DNA from: Periplaneta americana
Lineage: Eukaryota > Arthropoda > Insecta > Blattodea > Blattidae
Length of the DNA: 64,000 nt
NCBI RefSeq assembly: GCF_040183065.1
Contig: NC_091126.1
Location: forward strand, 144,920,204-144,984,203
Reading direction: 5' to 3'
Below the pieces are notes generated by a model. It was not told where the DNA came from. It saw only the letters and a program-made list of their open reading frames with translations, and made no database searches. Every line of letters starts with the position of its first letter. Position 1 is the first letter of the stretch. The translations under genes and the position numbers were made by a program. Below are positions 22,574-32,480 of the stretch, piece by piece.

Positions 22574-23614
22574 ACGGGGTGTTCCATTTATCTTGTACAC
22601 CTATTATAACTTTTTTGTTTGGATAGGTATTGGAATTTTTGTTTTTGAGTGTTATGTTAGAACAAGGGGCTAACATGAGTGTGGATATTTGATGCATTTA
22701 ACTACATTATGGTACAAGATACACGTGACGTCATCAATTTTTCAAATAGCACTACATACTTTAATCATGTTACATTGATTACACACATTAAGACGAGTTC
22801 AGAAATGTATCACAATGTCACCTTCCTAATTAATAACAACAAAACCTATAATATACAGTAGTAAATTTACCTGATCTTCAGCTTTCAGTGCATACATAAA
22901 TGTATATTTCAGCATTTTTAGTGCATATTTGCATGCAAATTTTTAGCTATTTTAGTGCATATAATTCTCATCACTAGTGATAACTCTCTCTGTTGCAGAA
23001 AAGTGGGAATAAAACAGATATAAAAAACATAATAAACGCCTTTCTCATTTGTGAAATAAGTACATGCATAAAATTACAAGATGATGGTTATGAAAAACCT
23101 AATTAGCTCTATCTAACCAGTTTACTTTCTACATGCAGATTCATCTGATGGCTATCAGAGCTTTTTCCTATAAAATTTGAAATAGCAGGTTGTTTCAAAT
23201 ACATCTATTACTATAAAATCGCAAATAATAAACCTGAAAAAACATATTTAGATAATGGTCACGTATTTCTTACCTCCCCTTACACACAAACATATATGCC
23301 AATACTTTCCGAAAAAAGGAGCTCAACTTGCCTCCTCTCATAATGTTGTTTACAAATGGTTTCTTGGTCTTGGTTTCTATCATTATTTATTGTCCTTTCC
23401 TGTGTAGTCTGGTAAAGTACCTTTGTTTCTGTGACCTTTTCCCTCAATTGCAACTCATCTTCTACAATTTTTTCCATTTGTTTATGATTCGTTCTGAGGA
23501 ATGAAACTTTTCTGGTCAGAACATAGCCATCAACGAATTTTGTCATACAGTAAAACTTTCATACATATTCTGAATAAATCACTGTGCGTAAGTAGCTTTA
23601 CACTTTTCTTTCAG

Positions 23615-23736
23615 AATCATTTGTGCTGTGCAAGGAATTTACACGTTCTCGGATAGAAAATCCAGACAGACCAATTACATTCAAGGCCTGTGGCAGTGAG
23701 GAAGGCTATGACTCCGACACTACTTATTCCTTGGAG
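23615..23736 (+). CDS. FTSJ1: FTSJ1/Trm7-like tRNA 2'-O-methyltransferase, exon with catalytic Glu
   Basis: Starts by completing the catalytic Glu and continues SFVLCKEFTRSRIENPDRPI, TFKACGSEEGYDSDTTYSLE. The YDSD..Y.L segment matches the C-terminal part of animal FTSJ1 (human YDSDRSYPL). It is shorter than the human enzyme between VCQGY and YDSD. The acceptor is TTTTCTTTCAG; the donor GTATTT is weak but phase-consistent (phase 0). Confidence 0.92.
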
Positions 23737-24109
23737 GTATTTATATATCTTCATTTACCATATTGATGGGTTGAACAGAAATTCTACTTGGAAATATGAA
23801 GAGCTCTAAAAATTTGTAATATAATTCATTTGATTCTTTCCTATGATTGCAAGTTCAACTATGTTGTGCATTATTCTTATTGCAGTTAGCCAATCTCGTG
23901 AATCTGTTACAGTAAAATTCACTGTAAAAGATTTTTTTTTATTATACTCCGTTCTTCAAACAAGGATGTTTCCTGCTGAAATTTAAAATAATCTGACTAT
24001 ATCCACTTTGAGATGGGAGTACTATATAGGATATTTCGGAACCAAGTTGACAAAAACAAATTCAACTAAAGGAATATATGAACGCAAAATGCAGAACTAC
24101 ACTAAAACT

Positions 24110-24490
24110 AATTTTATCTAAAAATATAACTCGTAGGTCTTTCTAACTCCCTTACGTTTCTTAAACTTTTTTCTGATAGGCAAGAATGTCGTCACATTCC
24201 ATTAAATACTTCTTATTCTCCTCATTTCTCCAGTACCAGAAATCAATAGATTTTAGTATTCTTCGCAGTGAGGAACGTGAAATTTTAATTTGTAGTGTTC
24301 TGTATTTTGTGAGCTTCAGCCAAAATATCATCCAAACTGAGTGAAAATCCTTTTTATAAAGCAAGTACTGTCTGTCTTAAAGTTTTCTGATTAAATGTGT
24401 CCAATGTTGTAACAGAAGAATTGTGAATACGCTTTTCGGGAATGATTTTTAAGCCTTTCTCTTGATTCATTTTCTGTCCTGTAACCATAT
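24110..24490 (-). pseudogene. decayed DDE transposase, copy 2
   Basis: Minus-strand fragments LKIIPEKRIHNSSVTTLDTF, NQKTLRQTVLALYKK, SLDDILAEAHKIQ (another frame), KISRSSLRRILKSIDFWYWR and NKKYLMECDDILAYQKKV. The order matches the linker and second HTH of the same family as 613-1075. At least two frameshifts. Located in FTSJ1 intron 4. Confidence 0.75.
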
Positions 24491-24711
24491 ACCAGTGAGT
24501 GAGTGAGTAAATCTCTGGGAATTTCGCATACATCTTCCTATTTTTTTTTTGTGAAAGTGTTTCTTTTTTCCTAAAACAGTTCTCGCAACCCTATACTAGT
24601 TTCCATGTTTTAAAGCAACAAAACAGGAAGTAGTTCCATAGGCGAGGGATGAGTGCAGGCTAGAAGGGTAGCTTGTACACTTTTGTCACATAGAATGAGA
24701 AAGCCACCAGC

Positions 24712-24945
24712 GTAGCTCAGGTGGCTAAGGTGCTTGTCTGCTGATTCGGAGTTGCGTTCAGGCGCTGATTCGATTCCCACTTGGGCTGATTACTTGGTTG
24801 GGTTTTTTCCGAGGTTTTCCCCAACCATAAGGCAAATGTCAGGTAATCTATGGTGAATCCTCGGCCTCATCTCGCTATCACCAATCCCATCGATGCTAAA
24901 TAACCTCGTAGTTGATACAGCGTCGTTAAGTAACCAAATAAAATA
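24712..24945 (+). mobile_element. tRNA-derived SINE, nearly complete
   Basis: tRNA-like head AGCGTAGCTCAGGTGGCTAA, B-box-like region TGATTCGATTCCCACTTGGG, then the body GATTACTTGGTTGGGTTTTT and the 3' end CAGCGTCGTTAAGTAACC. Same family as the rearranged copy at 4346-4650. Confidence 0.85.
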
Positions 24946-26560
24946 TTTTGAGTACATAACTTTTCACTGGAGTTTATAATGCAAAAATTCGTCTGCTAGC
25001 GACAAACTGACAATACAATGCCAATCAAGTGTGGTGCGATGTTTTCTTGTTTGATGGGACAATGTTGCCAAAATTACGGCGCCAAGTCACATGTGTTATA
25101 TGTAGTTGCATTTGTGTGTTCTATCATTGCTACTGTTATTACGAGTGTAAAGTATAAATCGCAAGCATTTCAAATACTCCATCATATGCATACTTAAATA
25201 TTTGGTGAAAATTGCAAAGTGCCTAACTCAATTTGAACTCATGCCACGACAATGTGGCAACCGAGCCTATACTGACAGCAACATGATGTCACTTCCTGTT
25301 TAGTTACCTCATAAGGTCCCTGCATGGGCTGAGTGGTCAGACCTCCAGCCTGTCACGCGGGCAGCCTGAGTTCGAGTCCTGGTCAAGTCTGGGATTTTTC
25401 ATTGAAAAAATCCGTAGTGACACTTGCAGCGGAAAAGACGCAGTTGGGGTTTTTCTCGGGGTTCTCCCATTTTTCCCCATATTAGGCATCTACATCAGAT
25501 TGTCATCATTCCATAGTATTCCCTTATTGCTGGCTGGTGACACACAGAGGGGGCTGGCCTAGGGACAAGGGGGGTTGCCTGCCGAAACCTGGGTATGCAG
25601 CGAACCTTACTAGGGAACCTTCTATCATGGTGAATTGAAAAGGCGGTAATGCCGTATATTTTTGGAAAGAGGAGGCAAAAGTAAGTCAGCAGGTGAATTT
25701 TTTCCGCCTGGGCTCCATAGGAACAAAAGTTATGGGACTGTAAATTTAACATGACAGTCTGTGGGAAGTGACTCAATGTGCGCTCTTAAGGGTTTTAAGT
25801 CACTGCATTGCAAACGAGATATTGCAGCTGTTGTGTGTTTTAAATAATACTGCGTATCAGGGGCGGCTTTCGAAGGGGGGCTGCGGAGCTGCAGCACCCC
25901 CAGACATTTGTGGCTCTTGTCTCGTTTTATGTTGTGAAATACATTTATTATACAGTCTATATTTAGCAGCTCGAATTTAAAAAAAAAATGTCGTTCTCAT
26001 TGACATGCACGCAATCACTTCCTCCCCTGGTGCTGCCAGAGCGAACCGAGAGACAAGGACGGATTGGTGAAGCCACTTCCTCCCCTGGAGCTGCCCAGTC
26101 TCGTCTCGGATGCTTTGCGCGTTAGTTTTACCCATCCCCCTGCTGCCCCTCGCGGTGAATCCAGAGTTTCCAGGTGCTGCAAAATTTGCAGCGGTTTGTC
26201 AGTAGCGCGCAGTTTTAAATACATTTTTTTTTAATATAAGTTAAGTATAACAAGTGCAACAATGTTTAATTCTGTACAATATTTACAGTCTATTCAGTTC
26301 AGTATCTTAACAATTCAGGAGAAATGTTAAATTAAGTGCCCATCAGTTGAATCTCATAACGGAAAGAGCCGCTAAACAAAATAGCCTACAAAGCTCGAAT
26401 ATTTTTTTGCTAATTTATCCAGTATCCCTGCTTTCTTCTCTCAATCTCCACACAGCCAGTATTAGATTAATGTCTTTCAAAGACAATTCCATCAGCTAGG
26501 GCAACAAGATGGAGTTTTAAAATAAGAACAGTAAATGTTGTTCATTAGAAGAAGGAGCCA

Positions 26561-26755
26561 ATGCTAGAATGTTTTCGAAATATAATGGAATCTGAAACGT
26601 GTAACAATATCACAATAAATGAGGCAAGCGCCCTGGTGCGTACTCTTGAAGATCCTGAATTCAATTTCTTGGCTCAGTTTTTTTCATTTATTGATGTATC
26701 ATGTAGATATATTATACAACCAACTACAACATCGCCAGTTAGATATTTCTAAGGT
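26561..26755 (+). pseudogene. hAT transposase internal fragment
   Basis: Encodes MESETCNNITINEASALVRT and LEDPEFNFLAQFFSFIDVSC. EA..L...L.D.EF.FL..FF..I fits the insertion domain of hAT transposases of the ZMYM/zinc-finger MYM-like type. The reading breaks soon after; a SINE follows. Confidence 0.55.
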
Positions 26756-26774
26756 TCAAATCTGCATATAAAAA

Positions 26775-26985
26775 ATTAAATTATGGTTTATTTCACGACA
26801 CTCGCAACTGCAGGGGTAATATCAGCGTCGCTGGTGTGCCGGAATTTTGTCCTGCAGGATTCTTTTAAATGACAGTAAATCTACTGAAATGAGCCTGTCT
26901 CATTTAAACACATTTAAATGCCATCGACCTGGGTCGGGATCGAACCCGCAACCGACTATGCTGCCGAGGCTGACTCTGTATATCA
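26775..26985 (-). mobile_element. SINE family E, innermost layer of the nest
   Basis: Minus-strand B box (GGTTCGATCCCGACCCAGG in reverse of 26930-26950), with the body TGGTGTGCCGGAATTTTGTC and CGACACTCGCAACTGCAG. Family copies are at 32322-32480, 53405-53600 and 56745-56968. Confidence 0.85.
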
Positions 26986-27245
26986 AGCTTTGTTAATGCC
27001 ATACAGACAATACGGAACAGTGCACAGTTGAGCAGCGAGATCTGTGAAAATTAAATCCCTAAAAAGCGTCGTAAGGTCGAAGGGATTCAGACAAGGGTTG
27101 CGGCAGCCAAGGAAGTGTGTGACCTCATTTTCACACAAGCTAACACCCGATTCCAGTTCATAGATAATTTGATATTATCTTCTCTTCTGTGTCAAGAAAA
27201 ATTTGAATGCTACAAAAGCTCATTTCCTGAAAATGACCTAAATGT

Positions 27246-27638
27246 ATGTGTGAAACTTTTTCCAATTTCGATAAAGACAAACTAAAAACGGAACTCACTG
27301 TGTTGTATCAGAGACAAAAATTCAGAAATATCAGTGACGCAGTAAAGCTCTTGCAGTTTCTTCTATCTGAGAACTTGCAGGCCTCATTTTCAGAAGTTGT
27401 GAAACTACTACGCATAGCTATTACCATATCAATGACAACTTCCGAACCAGAACGTTGCTTTTCGTGTTTGAAGAGAGTAAAATCCTATCTCAGAAATACG
27501 ATGAGAGAAGAGAGACTGACCGCTTTAGCTATGTTTTCCATTGTAAAGACTATGTTAAACGACATATCGGATTTTAATAAGATGATTCAAAAGTTTGCAA
27601 CCTACAAGGCAAGGCGCATGGAACTAATCTTTAAATAA
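27246..27638 (+). pseudogene. hAT transposase C-terminal dimerisation domain
   Basis: An open stretch encodes LRIAITISMTTSEPERCFSC, then LKRVKSYLRNTMREERLTAL and AMFSIVKTMLND. P.S.SE.ERCFS.LKR.K..LR..M...RL..LA is the hAT C-terminal dimerisation motif. The rest of the gene is missing or broken, so this is a remnant; the apparent start codon is arbitrary. Confidence 0.9.
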
Positions 27639-27820
27639 GGTAAGTTGCATGGTTTATTTTTGTATGCAGCCCCCCTGAATTCAATACCCACGAGCCGCCA
27701 CTGCTGCGTATTATCGCTAGGATGCAATCACCTACTTTTATTATGGGAAGGTATGTCTTTCTCGAGCTAATTCTGGTGTTACAGCTACTCTTACGTTTCA
27801 TTTGTGCCATATACAGGATG

Positions 27821-29048
27821 GATCAGAAAGTTGTGGTTCAGATGCTGGTGCGCGAGTTTGGCACCAGTGACGCTAAACCGTCAGTCATATTCATCCAGAT
27901 GTTTCATCAGTTGAAGAATGATTTAAAGGACGAACAGGAAGCCGTGGAAACGTACACGTCGCTCTAATTGATGAAACACCAGATTTGGATGTGGAAGATG
28001 GGCAGCAAGATTATGGTGACATGGAAGAGGAACTAATGACGAGACGCCAAAAAGACGGCCAGAAAGCAGAGGACGCAGAAGAGACAGAGACATCGCGTCA
28101 TCGCAGATCAGCACGTCCTCTTACGTCCCTCTCCTAAAAGAATTTAAACGTAGTTGACGACGATTACAAGCAGAAATTGCTCGACTATACGAATGATACA
28201 GTCAGCGGAAAGAGATGATCCTTCACCTCTGTAAGAAAAAAATCGATTCCTTCTCATAACACGGAAGATGCCTTACGATTACGATGCAAAAGTGAAGAAG
28301 AAGAAGAAGAAGAAGAAGAAGAAGAAGAAACCTGGAATGGCAGATATTAATGCCATGGTTCTGCAACATTTCAAAGAAATGTCAAGTACGAACGCTTGTC
28401 ATACATGACAGAACTATCAGTCTTTGGGGCATACACGTGAAGGCTCAAATTAATCCTGACGACCGTCTTAACTTCAGAGCTTCTGACTTGTGGGTATGGA
28501 GATTCAAGCAGCGGAATTGTACCATTTCTCGTTCTGTGGCGCATAAAGTGAGTAGAAACGTCGCAGCAAAGAGACAGAAGTGAAGCAGAAATCAGACAGC
28601 TTCGTGTCGAAGATGAAGCAGTTGTTCATCAATCTTGGCTTCACTCTTCGCTAGATCCTCAACACTGATCAAAGTCGATTTGAAAAAAGAGACTCACTCC
28701 GGATGAACCCTGCGTTTCTCACAGAAATTTTATCCCACAGTAGTATCATAGGCTGCGACGACGTACTCCTACATGATTATGCCAGCCATTTCCATGGACG
28801 GACAAATCTCCTCCCCAATGTATTTTCTGTCAGCCGATTTACAGAAAATGTTCCCTAAAAATAAACCTGCTAACTCATATAACATCAAATCATATGCTTC
28901 TGGTTCAGCGAATATGCGGAAGGCAGATATGAAGGATATGCTTTCGCAAGCATTTTCACCCAGAATTTCTTCATTGCATGAAGATCGATTCCATAATGTT
29001 TGCAATTCAGATGCACAACAGCTGAATATCTCGTTTGCAATGCAGTGA
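27821..29048 (+). pseudogene. decayed DDE transposase of the long-TIR element
   Basis: Recognisable plus-strand blocks in different frames: MDQKVVVQMLVREFGTSDAK (HTH-like N-terminus), an acidic/basic spacer with a (GAA)n expansion at 28294-28329, DRLNFRASDLWVWRFKQRNC (CENP-B-like HTH), ILNTDQSRFEKRDSLRMNP (first catalytic Asp region, N.DQS.FEKE), MPAISMDGQISSPMYFLSAD and KPANSYNIKSYASGSANMRK. Many stops and frameshifts. I recognise the layout as a DDE transposase but cannot name the superfamily. Confidence 0.65.
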
Positions 29049-29734
29049 CTTCAAAAAGAACTTCATTTTGACCTTTAAGTATGCACATTGAGTCACTTCC
29101 CACTGTCATGTTTAATTTAAAGTCCCATAACTTTTATCCCTATGGAGCTCAGGCAGAAAAATTTCACCTGCTGACTTACTTTTGCCTCCTCTTTCCAAAA
29201 ATATATGGCATTACCGCCTTTTCAATTCACCATGATAGAAGGTTCCCTTGTTAGTGTAGTCAGCCGGTGCAGGTTTGAGAATGTGCCTAGCTTGAGGGTT
29301 ACTGCAATAGATCGTAACAGGTCGCAGTGCTGAGCTATAGTGCCCCCTTCCGTAAATTTCATTCCATTCCAATCCCATACCTCATAAGATGGAAACTAGT
29401 ATAGATGTCACGCACAGTTAAACATCTCTAAAGAAAGCAGTTGCATAGTATGAGACTTCATAGGAAAGGAGCAATGCTTCAATAGATGTTTAATTTTAAT
29501 ACCAGAGTGAAGTTGTTCTTGTACAAAACCTAATATTTAACTTATTCAATTTTAATACTTGAATCAAGGTTCCCTATACATTTTTTTCTTCCGAATTTTA
29601 TTTGCATTCTAATCAGAAAGGGTAAAAGTTTCTCAATGTTTCCAACATGTATCATGAAATCACATCGCATTTCACACTAAAAGAATTCACTTTCGATAGA
29701 AATTAAAACCTATACCTTTTCTCATTATTTTCAG

Positions 29735-29854
29735 CTTGAAGACAGGGAATACACATACACAGAACCAGAACAGGTACCTATAGAGCCCCCATATGCTCAC
29801 TTTTTGTCTCTACAGCAAGATGGAAAAATTCGTAACATTCGACTAGATGAGTGA
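29735..29854 (+). CDS. FTSJ1: FTSJ1/Trm7-like tRNA 2'-O-methyltransferase, last exon
   Basis: Translates as LEDREYTYTEPEQVPIEPPY, AHFLSLQQDGKIRNIRLDE, then TGA. It matches the human tail EYKYTPPTQPPISPPY. The acceptor is CATTATTTTCAG. The five exons give about 233 residues; with an outside first exon of about 60 the protein would be near 295, in line with insect Trm7 proteins. A GTGAGT at 29851, three bases before the stop's last base, could act as a donor and extend the protein; termination here is preferred but not proven. Confidence 0.88.
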   Translation, partial: LEDREYTYTEPEQVPIEPPYAHFLSLQQDGKIRNIRLDE

Positions 29855-29993
29855 GTTGAAGACTGCAGGGAGTAAGGTAGTGTATTAGTGTGCCATAGTA
29901 AATATTAGAAATCAAAACTCCCTTAACAGCTGGCAGTTACTGTATTGAATATGTGATGTGCACATGATCTGTCCAGCTATCTGATTTCTTTAA

Positions 29994-30226
29994 CCCTTTG
30001 CAGCATAGTGGTTGTTCAGAAGAACCACAGTTTTCTTTTTTTCTAAATTTTATGGCACAGATATTCCACCAAGGAACCACCTCTTGAGTATACATAGAGG
30101 TGCCATCCGTGTTTTGAAATTGTTTTGAAATTGTGTGCAGAGTTAAAATGTTGAAAAAAATTGATCGAAGCTTTGTTATGATCCATGATATGAAAAACAT
30201 AAAACGTTAAGTTGTGCTGCAAAGGG
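29994..30226. mobile_element. TTAA MITE family B, copy 2
   Basis: Ends CCCTTTGCAGCATAGTG and TGCTGCAAAGGG with TTAA at 29990-29993 and 30227-30230. Nearly identical to 11845-12066 except for an 11-bp tandem duplication (TTTTGAAATTG) near 30111-30135. The right TTAA is also the left TTAA of the next element. Confidence 0.9.
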
Positions 30227-30365
30227 TTAAGGGGACACTATACTGAAATTACTAACTTCCATGTTTTTAAAGCTAAATTCACAAAACTTTTATCATTGGT
30301 GTATCTGGTTAATAACACATGTACAAAATTTCATCCCTCTATGATTAGTGGTTTGCATTTTACTA

Positions 30366-30933
30366 GGACTGGATAAAAAGTAATGGCAACAGTTCGATAT
30401 TTCTGACATGGCTTTATTCACAGGGGTACAACATTTACATACCTTCTATACAGTCGCCCCCCTTATTTATTACCTTTTGCCAAATGTTTGAAAGGCGTCG
30501 TACACCATCACCGTGTCCATCTTTGTTGATGTTCCATATTGACTGCCCTATAACACGGATAAGTTCATCTCTGGTATTGTACCGGGTCCCTGCCTTCCCG
30601 GAACATTTTAACCCATCGTGCCACTGTGCGATATGGTAACGCTGCATTGGCACATGCTTCACGCAGTCCCTGAAAACATTCTTGTGCACTACGACCTCAT
30701 GTCACTTCAATTTTGATCCAGGAACGTTGTCTAGTTTTGTAAACGTGGTCTTAGGGTGCTCGCACTATCCCTGTGAAAGTCAACGTTCTACACACTGCAG
30801 TAGATTGACAGAGTACTGTTGCCACTGGCTGCACTAACTCATGTAACAGTCCTTGTTCATGTCCACACAGCTGGCAGCTCTCGAACGCACCATCGTCACT
30901 GACAGCAGTGTTGCCATTACTTTTTATCCAACC
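30366..30933 (-). mobile_element. internally deleted mariner element
   Basis: Inverted ends GGACTGGATAAAAAGTAATG and CATTACTTTTTATCCAACC with TA on both sides. Minus-strand coding remnants: ECFQGLREACANAALPYRTV, ARWVKMFREGRDPVQY (N-terminal HTH), then directly VRRLSNIWQKVINKGGDCIE (C-terminus). The catalytic region is deleted. Confidence 0.85.
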
Positions 30934-31044
30934 TATGTATTAATATCTTAATGACATATTGTATCGCTTTATATAAGACGTCCTTTACACCACAATTTAC
31001 ATTATTTTTAACTGATATCACTTACATGATTCTTTATACGCATT

Positions 31045-31432
31045 GGAAAAAAAAAAACCTTTTGTTTTTTGAAAGGAAAATTTTGCGTAGGATAATGGGA
31101 CCAATCAAAGAAAAAGATGGTACATGGAGGATCCAAACCAATATGGAATTAAATAAGACAATTAAAAATAAAAATATAATAAATGTTATTAAAGCTCAAA
31201 GACTAGGATGGTTTGGACATGTAAACCGAATGCAAAATGATAGACTGGTGAATAAGATCTACCAGTGGCAGCCTCTAATGACAAGAGCAACAGGCAGACC
31301 AAAAAAATAGGTGGAGGGATGATGTACTGGAAGATACAAAATTATTAAGGATTCAGAATTGGCCCAAATTATCCAAGATAGAGAGAAATGGAAAGAGATC
31401 GTTGAGAAGGCCAAAACTTCAATGAAGTTGTA
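31045..31432 (+). pseudogene. LINE polyprotein C-terminal fragment
   Basis: Encodes FFERKILRRIMGPIKEKDGT, WRIQTNMELNKTIKN, then VIKAQRLGWFGHVNRMQNDR and GRPKK. FERKILR.I.GP and RL.W.GHV.RM are conserved at the C-terminus of many insect LINE RTs. Confidence 0.8.
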
Positions 31433-32223
31433 GTGCCTTAAGAAAAAGAAGATATGCATTGGAACAATCATTACTATTGGTTTTTTCTGTGCAGTTAATC
31501 TGTAAATTATTGGGGTATTTTTTATAACTATTAATATTTTTACTTTTTAGTCTTTTATAATAAAAAATTCTAATAATTTACTATTAAATTTACAGCAAAA
31601 CCCAATAATAAGTTTTGATCCCATGTATGTAAGGATCCATATAACTGAATGAATATTGTTAAGTGTAATGTAAATTGCAACACAAGGGACATTTTATATA
31701 AAGTGATTGAATATTTTAATAAAATATTATAAAATGCAAACCATCTATCACAGGCAGATGAAATTTTGTACATTTGTCATTATTAATCAGTAGAGAGCAG
31801 AATTTTAGGTCCTAAAAAGTGGCATTTTAGGCGCCTAAAATAGGCTCTTAAACTCCTTTATTTAGGCTCTATAAAATAAAAAATCGGTTTTTTTTAAGAA
31901 TGTCGCAAATATGAGATTCAACATTTATTTAATGCAAAATTCTAGGATTAAACAAACTTCCACACATTTCTCATTTTGCAAGGGTACACATGCATACACA
32001 AAATGAAGACATTCTTTCTTTAAGTTAGTGTTTTTCATTCACCAATCACATTTTCATAGTTCACTTCACAGTAGATTATCAGCATCTATTGTGGCTATTG
32101 TGTCGCTCACTGCTGTACTTATAAATTATGAGAAAAAAGGAAGGGGTTATCTGTCTTGGAATGTAAGAGAATGCTTATTCGGGTACAACCAGCGAGTTTG
32201 TGTTAAATTGCTGACAGAGGAAG

Positions 32224-32224
<1 letters not shown>

Positions 32225-32280
<56 letters not shown>

Positions 32281-32287
32281 TATCTAT

Positions 32288-32320
<33 letters not shown>
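32225..32320. repeat. (AAT)n microsatellite
   Basis: Two AAT tracts separated by a short ACAATATCTATT interruption, abutting the 3' side of a minus-strand SINE. Confidence 0.95.
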
Positions 32321-32321
32321 T

Positions 32322-32480
32322 TGTCCCACATGAGTTCTTTTACATGCAGTAAGTCTACTGACATGATCCTGTCGCATTTAAGTACACTTAAATGCCATTG
32401 ACCTGGGCAGGATCGAACCCGCAACCTCGAGCACAGAAGACCAGCGTTATACTGACTAAGCTATCCAGGCCGACTGAAAG
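32322..32480 (-). mobile_element. SINE family E copy
   Basis: Contains CAGTAAGTCTACTGACATGA, ACACTTAAATGCCATTGACC and a minus-strand B box (GGATCGAACCCGCAACCTCG read on the plus strand). Its 3' end is replaced by the (AAT)n tract. Confidence 0.8.

Larger units (their letters stand above)
25858..27703 (+). mobile_element. hAT element nested in the long-TIR transposon
   Basis: The ends CAGGGGCGGCTTTCG and GAGCCGCCACTG are hAT-type and are flanked by a perfect 8-bp duplication CTGCGTAT (25850-25857 and 27704-27711). It carries plus-strand transposase remnants and a minus-strand SINE at 26775-26985. Confidence 0.95.
25614..29246. mobile_element. long-TIR DNA transposon inside the SINE
   Basis: Terminal inverted repeats of about 200 bp: GGAACCTTCTATCATGGTGA at the left is matched by its reverse complement at the right end. 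It is flanked by a degenerate 8-bp duplication CTTACTAG/CTTGTTAG (25606-25613 and 29247-29254). It encodes remnants of a DDE transposase (27821-29048) and has been entered by a hAT element at 25858-27703. Superfamily not assigned. Confidence 0.85.
25316..29377 (+). mobile_element. tRNA-derived SINE split by a DNA transposon
   Basis: The 5' part is at 25316-25613 (B box GAGTTCGAGTCCTGG, then GAGGGGGCTGGCCTAGGGAC) and the 3' part at 29255-29377 (TGTAGTCAGCCGGTGCAGGT, then CTTCCGTAAATTTCATTCC). An 11-bp duplication TACCTCATAAG flanks the whole (25305-25315 and 29378-29388), which proves the two parts are one insertion. Confidence 0.88.
24591..29404. mobile_element. outermost inverted-repeat element of the intron 4 nest
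   Basis: The left end CTATACTAGTTTCCATG... through ACAAAACAGGAAGT (24591-24632) is the inverse of the right arm ACTTCCTGTTTAGTTACCTC (from about 25290), which resumes after the nested SINE as ATGGAAACTAGTATAG at 29389-29404. The right arm only becomes continuous when the SINE insertion (25316-29388) is removed. There is no coding region in its own sequence. Confidence 0.75.

Noticed and set aside
22494-22697. ORF with repeated YVCM on the minus strand
   Set aside because: Translation of the (CATA)n microsatellite.
23280-23546. An 88-residue minus-strand ORF rich in Glu/Gln/Lys in FTSJ1 intron 3
   Set aside because: No recognised domain, no splice context and no second copy in the window; likely chance.
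32028-32377. ORFs of poly-isoleucine on both strands
   Set aside because: Artefacts of the (AAT)n microsatellite.
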